A DNA stretch of 64,000 bases from Marinobacter sp. F3R08 (GCF_018860425.1 NZ_JAHKPI010000020.1:310001-374000), one strand, 5' to 3'. Counted from the first letter of the stretch, positions 1-8,966 are shown. The notes: generated by a model not told the origin, from the letters alone. Numbers and translations are program-made.

Positions 1-913
1 GTTTGTTGTTTACTACATGGGCTCTCCCGGTTACCTGATCGATCCGGCCAAGGCCGATCTCAGTACCGGTGCCGCCATCGCAATTGGCCTCGGCACCATT
101 GCCGTGGTCCTTGCCATCTACGAGACCCTGATTCGAAGCCCTCTTGCTGACAAAGGCAAGGCGTTTGCGCTGATTCTGTTCGGCATTCTGGTTCTCGTCG
201 ACTGGGGTCTGTTTCAGGTGTTCTCAGGCCGGGGCGCGTTTATCCACGTCGGGGCGGTGATCGGCACCATCATGGTGGCGAACGTCTTTCTTGGCATTAT
301 TCCCTCACAGCGGGCGCTGGTCGCCTCAGTCCGGGCAGGCGAAGAAGCCAACGAAAAGGTCGCACGCCTGGCCATGCTCGCCAAGCTGCGCTCGACCCAC
401 AACAACTACCTGACGCTGCCGATCATCTTCATCATGATCAGCAACCACTACCCGCTGCTGTATGGAAATCCCCACGGGTGGGCAATCCTGGCGGCCATCG
501 GGTTCATCACGGCCTTCGCCCGGCATTACTTCAACCTCCGTCACAGGGATATCAACCAGCCCTGGATACTGGCGGTCGCCGCCGTGCTCACCGTTGCCCT
601 GATCTGGCTTGTGGCCCCTGCCCCGGCAACCACGCTGGATACGGCAGACCACCCGGAGGTCAGTGATGAGGTCGCAACCGCTCTCATCAACACCCACTGT
701 GTGGCCTGTCATGCCACCAGCCCCGGCCATCCGGCCTTTCAGGCGCCGCCAGCGGGCATCAAACTGGAGAACCTGTCGCTGCTGGCCATGCACGCCGACA
801 AGGTACGCCAGGTAGCGGTCGATTCTCACTACATGCCCCTGGGCAACCTGACCGGCATGACGGACGAGGAACGCCAGCAACTGGGGCAATGGTTGCAGCA
901 CAACCAACCCTGA
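1..913 (+). CDS. puuD: Urate hydroxylase PuuD, 3' part (5' end outside window)
   Basis: PuuD is an integral-membrane enzyme that oxidises urate to 5-hydroxyisourate and passes electrons to a fused cytochrome c. The visible 3' part encodes several hydrophobic segments over about 200 residues, including the motif RSTHNNYLTLP and a following ISNHYP, both with histidines typical of the membrane domain. After a proline/alanine-rich linker comes a C-terminal heme c domain with one CVACH motif (bases 698-712) and a likely axial Met in YMPLGN. The frame is open to base 2 with no stop, so the Met at base 17 is internal and the true start lies upstream; the family is roughly 400 residues long. A shared hairpin terminator separates it from the convergent oxygenase gene. 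The 8-oxoguanine deaminase nearby supports a purine-oxidation role. Confidence 0.88.
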   Translation, partial: FVVYYMGSPGYLIDPAKADLSTGAAIAIGLGTIAVVLAIYETLIRSPLADKGKAFALILFGILVLVDWGLFQVFSGRGAFIHVGAVIGTIMVANVFLGIIPSQRALVASVRAGEEANEKVARLAMLAKLRSTHNNYLTLPIIFIMISNHYPLLYGNPHGWAILAAIGFITAFARHYFNLRHRDINQPWILAVAAVLTVALIWLVAPAPATTLDTADHPEVSDEVATALINTHCVACHATSPGHPAFQAPPAGIKLENLSLLAMHADKVRQVAVDSHYMPLGNLTGMTDEERQQLGQWLQHNQP

Positions 914-924
914 CATTTCCCTGA

Positions 925-954
925 AAAAAGGGCCTCCCGCAGGAGGCCCTTTTT
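925..954. terminator. Bidirectional intrinsic terminator
   Basis: A perfect 13-bp stem (AAAAAGGGCCTCC, bases 925-937) pairs with bases 942-954 across a 4-nt loop. The flanking A-run and T-run let it serve transcripts from both sides, here puuD (plus) and the convergent oxygenase gene (minus). Confidence 0.9.
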
Positions 955-976
955 GGTTTGGGACCTTCTATCCCGA

Positions 977-2008
977 TCACTTCCGGGCTTCGGCCGCCTT
1001 CTCTGCAGCATCAAAGTTGGCCTGGATCCGCTGCAACAGATAGTCCCGTGCAGAGATCGGCGGGTATTTCTTTTCCGGCCCCTGAATAATCTGCTCTTTG
1101 TTCGCCTGACAGAAGAACGCCATGCTGTAACGAGGCCCCTTGTAGTCGCCTTCTTTCGGCATCCTGACCCTGTGCAGGGTCGACTTCAGGCGGTCATCGC
1201 TCCAGCGCATCAGCATGTCGCCGATATTGCAGGTTATCCGGTCCTCTTTCGGTGTCACAGTGAACCACTCCCGGTCATCGCCCTTGCCCTCGGCGTCTTT
1301 GCCCGGGCTAACCTGCAGGCCACCCTGACCTTCCTGCTGAAACACCATGGTCAGGCAATCAAAATCGGTATGGGCCCCGGCGCGCCAGATGGATTCATCC
1401 AGGCGAGCGTCGTCGGCCAGGGGCAAATAGTGCAGCAACCGGAGTGTGCTCTGATAATCTTCCAGACGGCGATCATGGGCCCGGGTAAAGAAGTCCCGCT
1501 CAAACCCGAGACGCTCGGCAAAACACGACAGCACGGTCATACCCAGCTGCCAGGCGCGGTTCTCGAAATCCAGCATCACCCGGCTGAATTCCGGCACCAC
1601 CGTCTGGTTCGGCCAGAGATCATCCATGTGTGGAAGGGTAATCTGGAACGACTCTTTCTCATCCGCCGTTCCAGTGGACGGCCGTACCTGTGACCTGAAC
1701 TCCCAACCGGAATTCAGCCCTTTTTTCAGCGGATACTGTTGCTTGCTGCTTTCAGGCAACGCAAAAAATCGCTCGGACAAAGCGAAAGCCTGCTTGATCA
1801 GATCAAGTTCAAGCCCATGATTGGACAGCTGGAAAAAACCCACGTCGGTGGCGGCTTGCCAAAGCTGATCGGTAATCTCTTCCCGGCGGCGCTCAAAGTC
1901 GGACAGATCGATAACGGGTATGTCCCCTTCAACCTCCCGGCCCATACCTCCAAAGGTCGTTTCCAGGTTCAGTTCTTTCAGCGCGTATTTTTCTGCAGTG
2001 TGAGTCAT
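977..2008 (-). CDS. 2-oxoglutarate/Fe(II)-dependent oxygenase, isopenicillin N synthase superfamily
   Basis: This 343-residue protein has the two-part architecture of the superfamily: an N-terminal DIOX_N region beginning IPVIDLSDF and a C-terminal jelly-roll. The iron triad is visible as HTDFD (His-x-Asp) and a distal His in STLHRV, followed by RYS, the Arg-x-Ser that binds the co-substrate carboxylate. It should therefore bind Fe(II), probably with 2-oxoglutarate. The ATG at 2008 is chosen because GGGAGG lies just upstream; a longer frame reaches 2155 but its extra 49 residues are low-complexity and have no ribosome site. The gene lies between puuD and the 8-oxoguanine deaminase gene, so a purine or related heterocycle is a plausible substrate, but this is inference. 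The superfamily is too diverse for a reaction call. Confidence 0.88.
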   Translation of the reverse strand: MTHTAEKYALKELNLETTFGGMGREVEGDIPVIDLSDFERRREEITDQLWQAATDVGFFQLSNHGLELDLIKQAFALSERFFALPESSKQQYPLKKGLNSGWEFRSQVRPSTGTADEKESFQITLPHMDDLWPNQTVVPEFSRVMLDFENRAWQLGMTVLSCFAERLGFERDFFTRAHDRRLEDYQSTLRLLHYLPLADDARLDESIWRAGAHTDFDCLTMVFQQEGQGGLQVSPGKDAEGKGDDREWFTVTPKEDRITCNIGDMLMRWSDDRLKSTLHRVRMPKEGDYKGPRYSMAFFCQANKEQIIQGPEKKYPPISARDYLLQRIQANFDAAEKAAEARK

Positions 2009-2541
2009 TGTACCTCCCGGCATATCGTCAATAAATGGATCGGTTTCCGGAGGCAAACAGGGCGGAAATGCGGGAGGCAGTACATGGCCATCGCCGCCAA
2101 CCGCGCCTGCAGGCACTTCCGGTCGACGACTGAGCAATGACCCGAATTCGCTCATCTGGCGATTCCTGACTGCTTCTACTCAGACTCGCAGGCTATCCCC
2201 TAAGGAATCTGACCTGCCATGCAAAAAGAAGCAGCATTTGTGCCATACGACTGTCTCTGCAACCGCTTTGAAATTCAGGGGCTTGGGCCTGCACGACGTA
2301 TCAGGGCAGGCTTCAGGAGAACCATTCAAGTGCAGCCTTCGGATGTTGCGCACCAGAAAGGCGCACAAAAACCGCCGCCAGTGAGCCAGCCTCCTTCTCT
2401 GACCAACCGGTCAGCAAATGGACGCAATCTTGCATTGCAGTCCAGGGTAACCATCATTCAGAAGAGTAGAAGCGGTCAGAGGAACGCGCGATACCGGCAA
2501 CACCTCGGGACATTGCTCTTGAACACCAAGAGGAGCAACCA
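2009..2541. promoter_or_regulatory. 533-bp divergent intergenic region
   Basis: This is the only gap longer than 300 bp in the window. It separates two divergently transcribed purine-block genes and must carry both promoters. I see no convincing coding frame, no long inverted repeat and no clear -10/-35 pair. The right end has AGGAG at 2531-2535, which serves the TTG start at 2542. The left end has the GGGAGG site for the oxygenase gene. The middle remains unexplained. Confidence 0.5.
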
Positions 2542-3903
2542 TTGAACTACCTTATCAAGAACGCCGTCGCAGTCGCGTCTACCGGGTTTCCGGATGCCCG
2601 GGACCTGCGCATCCGGGGTGGATACATTACCGAGCTGGGTAACGCCCTGGCTCCCACACCGGAGGATCCGGAAACCGTCATTGATGCGTCTGGCTGTGTG
2701 GTCTGGCCCGGGTTGGTAAACACTCACCATCACCTTGCCCAGTCCATCATGAAAGGCGTACCGGAAGGGCTGAATCAGGATCTTGGAGGCTGGCTCAGCA
2801 GCGTACCCTACCGCTTCTGGCCGAAAGTGACGCCAGAACTTATGTACCATGCCGCTCGCCTGGGACTGTATGAACTGATCCGTTCCGGCGCCACCACCTG
2901 CGCCGATCACCATTACCTTTATCACAGCACCACCAGCCCGGAGCTGGAAGACGCCGTCTGGCAGGCAGCCGAGGAGCTTGGCATCCGGATGGTTCTGTGC
3001 CGGGGCAGTGCCACGGAAACCGGCTCCCATGAAGGCATGATAGAACACAGGATCGAGCCGGAAAGCATCGACCAGATCATTGAGCGTCTCGACACAACCC
3101 GAAAAAAACATCATCAGACCGGGCCCGACGCCATGAAAAAACTGGTTGTGGCGCCAACAAGCCTGATCCACTCCAGTTCACCGGAAGGTCTGAAAGCTCA
3201 GGCGCAGTGGGCACGGGAAAACAAATTGAGAATGCACTCGCACTTGCTGGAGGTGGACTTCGACGAGATCCAGGCCCATCAGAGATATGGTCAGAGCGCG
3301 ATCGATTATGCGGAATCCTGCGGCTGGCTGGGACAGGACGTCTGGTACGCGCACCTGGTCCACAGTGACACCCACGCCATCGAGCGGCTTGCCGCCACCG
3401 GGACCGGCATCGCCCATTGTCCCACCTCAAACTGCCGCCTTGGCAGCGGGATAGCGCCGGTAATCCGGATGGCGGAAGCGGGTGTGCCCATTTCCCTGGG
3501 AGTAGACGGTTCGGCCTCTGCCGAATCCGGATCGATGCTGCAGGAACTGAACCTGACCTGGCTGATTCACCGGGCTCAGAACGGCCCTGATGCTACAACA
3601 CTGGAACAGGTTCTTGAGTGGGGAAGCCAGGGTGGCGCAGACCTTCTTGGCCTGGAGAATACCGGTCGCCTGGCCGTTGGAAAAGCGGCGGACTTGGTGT
3701 TGTATGATATCGACAAACCCCGATTCGCAGGGGTACACGTTCCTTTGATGTCACCACTCATGTGTGGTGAGCCGGTGCACGTCAGAGACAGTTTTGTGCA
3801 GGGCCGGCGCATCGTGAACGATGGGCAGATTTGCGGCCTGGACGAGGCCGAGTTAACCCGGAACGTGCAGGAAAGCGTCCTGCAACTCCTCGATAACGGC
3901 TGA
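2542..3903 (+). CDS. 8-oxoguanine deaminase-type amidohydrolase
   Basis: This 453-residue metal-dependent amidohydrolase belongs to the cytosine/guanine/atrazine deaminase branch, which releases ammonia from purines; the best match by recall is 8-oxoguanine deaminase, converting 8-oxoguanine to urate. Metal ligands are visible as NTHHHLAQ (His-x-His on strand 1), HSHLLEVDFDE, HLVHSD and GVDGSAS (Asp at the end of strand 8). A small beta-sandwich is formed by the N-terminal part and the C-terminal GKAADLVLYD segment. The start is TTG at 2542, with AGGAG six bases upstream. Producing urate fits the PuuD urate oxidase next door. The exact substrate cannot be fixed from sequence alone; related deaminases act on guanine, isoguanine or triazines. 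Confidence 0.83.
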   Translation: MNYLIKNAVAVASTGFPDARDLRIRGGYITELGNALAPTPEDPETVIDASGCVVWPGLVNTHHHLAQSIMKGVPEGLNQDLGGWLSSVPYRFWPKVTPELMYHAARLGLYELIRSGATTCADHHYLYHSTTSPELEDAVWQAAEELGIRMVLCRGSATETGSHEGMIEHRIEPESIDQIIERLDTTRKKHHQTGPDAMKKLVVAPTSLIHSSSPEGLKAQAQWARENKLRMHSHLLEVDFDEIQAHQRYGQSAIDYAESCGWLGQDVWYAHLVHSDTHAIERLAATGTGIAHCPTSNCRLGSGIAPVIRMAEAGVPISLGVDGSASAESGSMLQELNLTWLIHRAQNGPDATTLEQVLEWGSQGGADLLGLENTGRLAVGKAADLVLYDIDKPRFAGVHVPLMSPLMCGEPVHVRDSFVQGRRIVNDGQICGLDEAELTRNVQESVLQLLDNG

Positions 3904-3919
3904 TTCTGGCCGGGAATCA

Positions 3920-3956
3920 AAAAAAACCGGCGGGTTAGGCACCCGCCGGTTTTTTT
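3920..3956. terminator. Bidirectional intrinsic terminator
   Basis: Bases 3920-3935 (seven A's plus CCGGCGGGT) pair perfectly with 3941-3956 (ACCCGCCGG plus seven T's) around a 5-nt loop. It lies between the convergent deaminase and BMP genes and can end transcription from both. Confidence 0.93.
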
Positions 3957-3971
3957 GTGAAGCGCCCCCGT

Positions 3972-5039
3972 TTACTCCGGAAGCGTCGCAGTCATTCCTT
4001 CAACGTACCAGTCCATCGTCGCCAGCTCTTCTTTGGTCATGGTCACGCCTTCAGGCACCCGAAGCTCGCCGGACTGGTCTTTCAGAGGACCAGTGAACGG
4101 ATGGAACTCGCCTTTGTCGATGGCATCAATTACCGATTCAACCTTGGTTCGCTGCTCTTCCGTCAGACGGTCGGAGATGCCAACAACCTGGATAATATCT
4201 TCAGAGATACCGCCCCAATAATCGGCTGGTTCCCATGAACCATCCATAACCGACTGCACCGTGTCGATGTAGTACGGGCCCCAGTCGTTGACCACGGACA
4301 GCAGATGCGCATCGCCACCAAACTTGCGCATATCGGAAGCCTGACCGACACCCCACTTGCCTCGCTTGTCTGCCGCGATCAGCGGCGCCGGGCTATCGGT
4401 ATGCTGGACAAGCACGTCCACCCCCTGATCCATCAGGGCATTGGCGGCATCCGCCTCTTTGGCCGGATCAAACCAGGTGTTCACCCAAACCACCTTGAGC
4501 TCGATATCCGGGTTTACTTCCTTGGCGCCAAGATAGACTGCGTTGATATCTCGAATCACTTCAGGAATCGGGAAAGAGGCAATGTAGCCCAGGGTGTCGG
4601 TTTCAGTGACCAGGCCGGCAGCCGTGCCGGTCGCATAACGACCCTCGTAGGTAACTGACAGATAGGTACCCAGATTTTCTGCCTGTTTGTAGCCAGTTGC
4701 GTGCAGGAAGGTGATATCCGGAAACTCCTTCGCAACCCGGGCTGTCGGGTTCATGAACCCGAAGGAGGTTGTAAAGATCACATCATTGCCGGCCTGGGCC
4801 AGACGGCGGATGGTCCGTTCTGCGTCGGCGCCCTCACTGACGTTTTCAACATACGTGGTATCGACCTTGTCTCCGAAGTGTTCTTCAAGCGCAAGACGTC
4901 CCTGATCATGTTGATAGCTCCAGCCGTGGTCCCCGATGGGGCCTACATAGACAAAGCCCACTTTCATCGGGTCTTCTGCCATGACGGGCATGGACAGACT
5001 GAGTGTGGCAGCAAGTACCAGGCTCGATTTCAGTTTCAT
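3972..5039 (-). CDS. BMP-family ABC transporter substrate-binding protein
   Basis: This 355-residue periplasmic binding protein has a cleavable signal peptide (MKLKSSL...PVMAED, cleavage near residue 22). The mature protein starts MKVGFVYVGPIGDHGWSYQH, the hallmark of the BMP/PnrA-type fold that binds nucleosides, purine bases or related compounds. It has DVIFTTSFGFMNP and HTDSPAP, typical ligand-pocket segments of this family. It is not a lipoprotein, unlike spirochaete BMP proteins. No permease or ATPase of the same transporter is in the window, so these must be encoded elsewhere. AGGAG precedes the ATG. Its place beside urate and 8-oxoguanine genes suggests purine uptake. It shares a bidirectional terminator with the deaminase gene. 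Confidence 0.87.
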   Translation of the reverse strand: MKLKSSLVLAATLSLSMPVMAEDPMKVGFVYVGPIGDHGWSYQHDQGRLALEEHFGDKVDTTYVENVSEGADAERTIRRLAQAGNDVIFTTSFGFMNPTARVAKEFPDITFLHATGYKQAENLGTYLSVTYEGRYATGTAAGLVTETDTLGYIASFPIPEVIRDINAVYLGAKEVNPDIELKVVWVNTWFDPAKEADAANALMDQGVDVLVQHTDSPAPLIAADKRGKWGVGQASDMRKFGGDAHLLSVVNDWGPYYIDTVQSVMDGSWEPADYWGGISEDIIQVVGISDRLTEEQRTKVESVIDAIDKGEFHPFTGPLKDQSGELRVPEGVTMTKEELATMDWYVEGMTATLPE

Positions 5040-5325
5040 GGATACTCTCCTGAGTGTTTGGCTCGTTGTGCTTTTCGTTTGGATCGTTTACCAGACGGAA
5101 AACCCAGCAAAAAGCTGGCCAATTGCTCAGGTTTTTTACAGCATTGATTACGCGTGCTTTTTACTGCCCGGCTTTCTAAGGTTTTCCAGTAAAAGCACCA
5201 ATTTGGGTCCACGAGCCTCGGTTGCACCAGCTCGATTCATTTTGTTCCGGGGACAACCAGGAGGATGCTGTCACCTGCGAACATCACCGAATACGCGCAA
5301 TCGTGTTGTGACCCGGGAGGCTTCG

Positions 5326-6465
5326 CTAATCCTGAAGAGAACCGTCACCGGCCCTCCGGAGCCACGCGGCCCGAAGCGTCTCAGAAGCGACACCCGCCAG
5401 CAATCCGAAAAATGGATCAACCCACACGGTGATCAATGCAGTGATCACTATGACAGGCCAGCACGACGGTTTGGCCTTCCACAGGCGCCGGGACAAAGCC
5501 AGCTCGGCAGCCGTCACAAATAACAGAGCCCCCAGACCGGCTATTGGAATGGCCGCAATCATCGCAAGACCACCGGGCACAAGAGCGACCAGGATCAAAC
5601 CTGTTCCGAGCAGGATCGGTGCCATGCCTGTGCGGGCCCCGAAGCGGTGATGCGCAGCCACACCACCTGCGCCATGACACATAGGCAGAGCGCCAAGAGG
5701 CACCAGAAAGAGGTTGGCCAGTCCGGAGGAAATCGACAACCCGGCCGGCGTGACACGATTCGATGGCTGGCCGAAGTAATCGCCAACCACCAATGCCGTC
5801 AGCACAACGGCATTGGTCAGCGTCAGGGCCAACTGGGGTAACACCAGCGAAGAAAACGCTTGTTTCCAGTCATCAACGCCCGGGAACCCGGACCATGAAA
5901 AAACAACGGGATCGGCAACCGGAAGCATGAGCCCGGGTGCCCCCAGCACCAGACCCAATGCGATAGCCCCAACAAGCCCTGTCAGCGCCGCCGGCCAGTT
6001 CGGCACAAGTTTCAGGGTAATCGCCAGAATCGCCAGGGTGACAATACCCAGGGGTAGTGAGGTGGCCATTAAACCGAGACTCATCTGAGCCAGCATCAGT
6101 CCCAGGCCCAACTGAAGGCCGCTTAACACCGAGCGAGGGATCAGACGGGCCGCACCGTTGATCCAGCCAGTCAGTCCCAGCACCAGAAGGATTGCCCCGA
6201 TGAGGACACCACTGGCCACCAGGCTCTGCGATGTCACCTGGGTGGTCAGCAACAATGCCGCAATTGCCTTCATGGGCTGAACCGGTACAGGCAGTCGGTA
6301 ATACAGCCCGGTTGCAATGTAGAACAGGGCGAATCCCAGCAGGACCGGTGTTGGCGCCAGACCCGCCAACCCGATAGCCCCCAGCCCCAGAGGAATCAGG
6401 GTGCCAAGATCACCTAGTGCTCCGCCGGCATCCCTTATCAGCGTTTTTGGTACTGAAGACGTCAT
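5326..6465 (-). CDS. MOT1-type (SulP-related) molybdate/sulfate transporter
   Basis: The 379-residue protein is almost entirely hydrophobic, with about ten to twelve transmembrane segments. It begins RDAGGALGDLGTLIPL and has PVQPMKAIAALL; both are hallmarks of the MOT1 family of oxyanion transporters, which carry molybdate in plants and algae and are annotated as sulfate/molybdate transporters in bacteria. It lies 31 bp downstream of the HTH/binding-protein regulator on the same strand, likely as a two-gene operon, and diverges from a tungstate ABC importer. This gives the cell two routes for group VI oxyanions next to a formate dehydrogenase cluster. AGGCGG precedes the ATG at 6465. Whether it prefers molybdate, tungstate or sulfate is not visible. 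Confidence 0.82.
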   Translation of the reverse strand: MTSSVPKTLIRDAGGALGDLGTLIPLGLGAIGLAGLAPTPVLLGFALFYIATGLYYRLPVPVQPMKAIAALLLTTQVTSQSLVASGVLIGAILLVLGLTGWINGAARLIPRSVLSGLQLGLGLMLAQMSLGLMATSLPLGIVTLAILAITLKLVPNWPAALTGLVGAIALGLVLGAPGLMLPVADPVVFSWSGFPGVDDWKQAFSSLVLPQLALTLTNAVVLTALVVGDYFGQPSNRVTPAGLSISSGLANLFLVPLGALPMCHGAGGVAAHHRFGARTGMAPILLGTGLILVALVPGGLAMIAAIPIAGLGALLFVTAAELALSRRLWKAKPSCWPVIVITALITVWVDPFFGLLAGVASETLRAAWLRRAGDGSLQD

Positions 6466-6496
6466 TATTCCGCCTGTTTTTTACTATGGGCGCTAT

Positions 6497-7381
6497 TCAC
6501 GCATTGTAGATAACGCTGCCCAGATCACTGATATCGTACCCGCCCAGCGCCTCGGCGCGCTGGGCAAAGCGTTCGCTGGCAGCAAACGCGAGCAGACGTT
6601 GTATGGCCCTCTCAAAGTAGTGCCGCCGGCGCATGGCCAGATCAAAGTGCTCCTGCTGCAAAGGGATAAAGGCCAGTCCCTGGCGCCGCGCTGCAGCCTC
6701 TATGCCCACACCAACATCCGCTTCGCCCTGGCGAATGGCCAAAGCGAGATCGTCTTCACTGAGTGACGGATGAGCGGCCCACGTAAGTTGCCTGGCATCA
6801 ATGCGGTGGTTTGCCAGCAGACTCTGCAGTAGATGGCTAACACCGGCATCCGGCTGGCGATGCGCAACCCGTATGCCAGGGCGCGCAATGTCTTCAAGCC
6901 GTACTAGCCCGTGTGGATTATCGGCTGCCAGAAGCAGGCCCTGTTGACGTTTTGCCCAGCGAATCAGTACCAGGTCGCGCATGCCGCTCAACCCGAGAGT
7001 CACCGGATCATTGTAGCGCTGATTATCGGCATGCCAGATATGCATACCAGCGACCATCGCACGCCGGTCAACCAGCCGCTGTACGCCATCACCACTTCCC
7101 TGGCACAGCAGAGCCAGCTCGGCACCGCTCTCTTTCACTGCCCACTCCAGCAGGGGGTCCTGACTGCCCGCCAGCACCTGCGGTATCGGCGAACTCACAG
7201 CATCGTCGCCCTCCAGATGGTTCATGAGCCACAGATCAATGCGTTGGCGCGGGAACAACAGCTTCCCCGTTACCCGAACGCAGGGAATAACACCCTGACT
7301 GACCAGGTCGTAAACCTTGCGCTCTTTCAGGCGCAAATACTCGGCAGCTTCAGCCGTGGTGAGGTAGGCGGGAAGGGACAT
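6497..7381 (-). CDS. HTH (excisionase-type) regulator with periplasmic-binding-like domain
   Basis: This 294-residue one-component regulator has an N-terminal winged helix of the excisionase/MerR-like type (LTTAEAAEYLRLKERKVYDL, residues about 6-25). A C-terminal domain of about 200 residues resembles the PBP-like domain found in molybdate/tungstate-responsive regulators. The start at 7381 is chosen because AGGAG precedes it; the frame extends upstream without a ribosome site. It is transcribed away from tupBCA across a 117-bp intergenic region and towards the MOT1-type transporter. It probably senses an oxyanion or the cofactor and controls both transporters. No cysteine-rich metal site is seen. 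The ligand and the sign of regulation are inference from position. Confidence 0.78.
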   Translation of the reverse strand: MSLPAYLTTAEAAEYLRLKERKVYDLVSQGVIPCVRVTGKLLFPRQRIDLWLMNHLEGDDAVSSPIPQVLAGSQDPLLEWAVKESGAELALLCQGSGDGVQRLVDRRAMVAGMHIWHADNQRYNDPVTLGLSGMRDLVLIRWAKRQQGLLLAADNPHGLVRLEDIARPGIRVAHRQPDAGVSHLLQSLLANHRIDARQLTWAAHPSLSEDDLALAIRQGEADVGVGIEAAARRQGLAFIPLQQEHFDLAMRRRHYFERAIQRLLAFAASERFAQRAEALGGYDISDLGSVIYNA

Positions 7382-7498
7382 CAATTTCTCCTGCAACGCG
7401 GGAAGAGCACAAGGCTGTTTTTTGCTGCATATTTTCCGACAGGCTGTGCAAAGCGTAGCTAGAAACGCCACGATGCTCAACATCAAGGAGACGCGTCT

Positions 7499-8197
7499 GT
7501 GGAAAATAATGCGTTTTATGTGGCGCTGTCGCTGCTGGTCAATTTTGACGCCTCACTCTTCGGGATCGTGGCGCTCTCATTACAGGTTTCGCTTCTCGCC
7601 GTCCTGATTGCTGCGGTGCTGGGTTTTCCTCTGGGCGCTGCGGTGGCCCTATGGCGCTTCCCCGGACGTGGCGGGATGATCGTTGTGCTTAACGCGCTCA
7701 TGGGCTTGCCTCCCGTGGTGGCCGGGCTGATGGTGTATTTGCTGCTCTCGCGGGCAGGTCCCCTGGGAGAATGGGGCCTGCTGTTTACCCCCGGAGCCAT
7801 GGTCATTGCACAGGTGGTGCTGGTCCTGCCAATTCTGGCCGCGCTCTCACGCCAGAAGGTGGAAGACCTCCTGGGTGAATACCGCGAGCAGTTCGTATCG
7901 CTTGGCATGTCGCGCTCACGAATGATGCCCACCTTGTTGTGGGATGCCCGATTTGCACTATTAACCGTTCTGCTTGCCGGCTTTGGCCGCGCCAGTGCCG
8001 AGGTAGGCGCTGTGATGATGGTTGGCGGCAATATTGAAGGTGTCACTCGGGTCATGACGACTTCCATCGTACTGGAAACCGGCAAGGGCAACCTGCCTCT
8101 GGCACTGGGGCTGGGCATTGTTCTGCTCGGGCTGGTCATGCTCATTAACGCCGGGGCATATCTGGTAGGCGAACTGACCAGGAGGCGAGTAGGATGA
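7499..8197 (+). CDS. tupB: Tungstate ABC transporter permease TupB
   Basis: This 232-residue inner-membrane permease has about five transmembrane helices. It carries the EAA-type loop that contacts the ATPase: YREQFVSLGMSRSRMMPTLL then a downstream GFGRASAEVGAVMMVGGN. That loop sequence is characteristic of the TupB/ModB group. The start is GTG at 7499 with AAGGAG eight bases upstream. It overlaps tupC by four bases, so the two are translationally coupled. The gene order permease-ATPase-binding protein and the TupA motif downstream identify tungstate as the preferred ion; molybdate transport cannot be excluded. Confidence 0.88.
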   Translation: MENNAFYVALSLLVNFDASLFGIVALSLQVSLLAVLIAAVLGFPLGAAVALWRFPGRGGMIVVLNALMGLPPVVAGLMVYLLLSRAGPLGEWGLLFTPGAMVIAQVVLVLPILAALSRQKVEDLLGEYREQFVSLGMSRSRMMPTLLWDARFALLTVLLAGFGRASAEVGAVMMVGGNIEGVTRVMTTSIVLETGKGNLPLALGLGIVLLGLVMLINAGAYLVGELTRRRVG

Positions 8198-8934
8198 CCT
8201 CATTCCAGGTTCCGCGACTCGCGTCGTCCATCCTTTCACCGCCGGCGCTGTGCTTTGATGACGTCATGTTCAGCAAAGGCAACGAGGTACTGCTGGGCCC
8301 TTGCTCATTCACCCTTGAAGGCCTTGGCCCTACCCTCGTGATGGGTCCAAATGGCGCCGGCAAGAGTCTCCTGTTGCGCCTCGCTCACGGCCTCCTGGTC
8401 CCGACTCGGGGTCAGGTCACATGGTCCGGCGAACATTGCCCCCGCCAGGCCATGGTATTTCAGCACCCCGTACTCTTGCGCCGGTCAGCCACAGCCAATC
8501 TGACTCATGCCCTCGCGGTAAATAACGTGCCTCGGAAAATGCGCACGAAACTGGCACACGATGCCCTTGAGCGTTTTGGCCTCACCGCCCGCAGCAACAC
8601 GCCAGCGCGCGTACTTTCCGGCGGTGAACAACAGCGTCTGGCACTGGCACGCGCCTGGGTGCTTTCACCCCAGGTACTGTTCCTGGACGAACCCACCGCT
8701 GCACTCGACCCGGCGGCCATCAAAGCCGTAGAAGCGGCCGTGCGGGAATTTCATCAGCGGGGTACGCGTATCGTGATGACCACCCACGACCTGCACCAGG
8801 CCAGGCGCCTCGCTGCCGATGTTCTTTTTCTGTCAGGCGGAATCCTCCGTGAGCACACACCCTCAGAAACCTTCTTTGACAAGCCCGTGTCGCGAGAGGC
8901 ACAGGCGTATATCGCAGGAGAACTGGTCGAGTAG
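8194..8934 (+). CDS. tupC: Tungstate ABC transporter ATPase TupC
   Basis: This 246-residue ABC ATPase powers oxyanion import. Walker A is GPNGAGKS (residues 51-58), the signature is LSGGEQQRLALARA, and Walker B is VLFLDEPTAALD with the switch histidine in TTHDLHQARR. The protein is short and lacks the C-terminal Mop/TOBE domain found in ModC, which fits TupC rather than ModC. About 18 extra N-terminal residues precede the first strand. ATG overlaps the tupB stop; a 32-bp gap leads to tupA. Expression is expected to be co-regulated with tupB and tupA. Confidence 0.88.
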   Translation: MTSFQVPRLASSILSPPALCFDDVMFSKGNEVLLGPCSFTLEGLGPTLVMGPNGAGKSLLLRLAHGLLVPTRGQVTWSGEHCPRQAMVFQHPVLLRRSATANLTHALAVNNVPRKMRTKLAHDALERFGLTARSNTPARVLSGGEQQRLALARAWVLSPQVLFLDEPTAALDPAAIKAVEAAVREFHQRGTRIVMTTHDLHQARRLAADVLFLSGGILREHTPSETFFDKPVSREAQAYIAGELVE

Positions 8935-8966
8935 TTCGGCTTTTCTAATCAATAGGAGAAAACGAG

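Noticed and set aside
17..19. ATG as the start of puuD
   Set aside because: The frame is open upstream and the protein would lack its first membrane helices, so this is an internal Met.
1794..1808. FNR-like TTGAT-N3-ATCAA palindrome
   Set aside because: It lies inside the oxygenase coding sequence and has a spacer one base too short.
2219..2545. 108-residue plus-strand frame in the long intergenic region
   Set aside because: Composition is basic and low in hydrophobic order, no ribosome site or family match, and its end overlaps the start of the deaminase gene.
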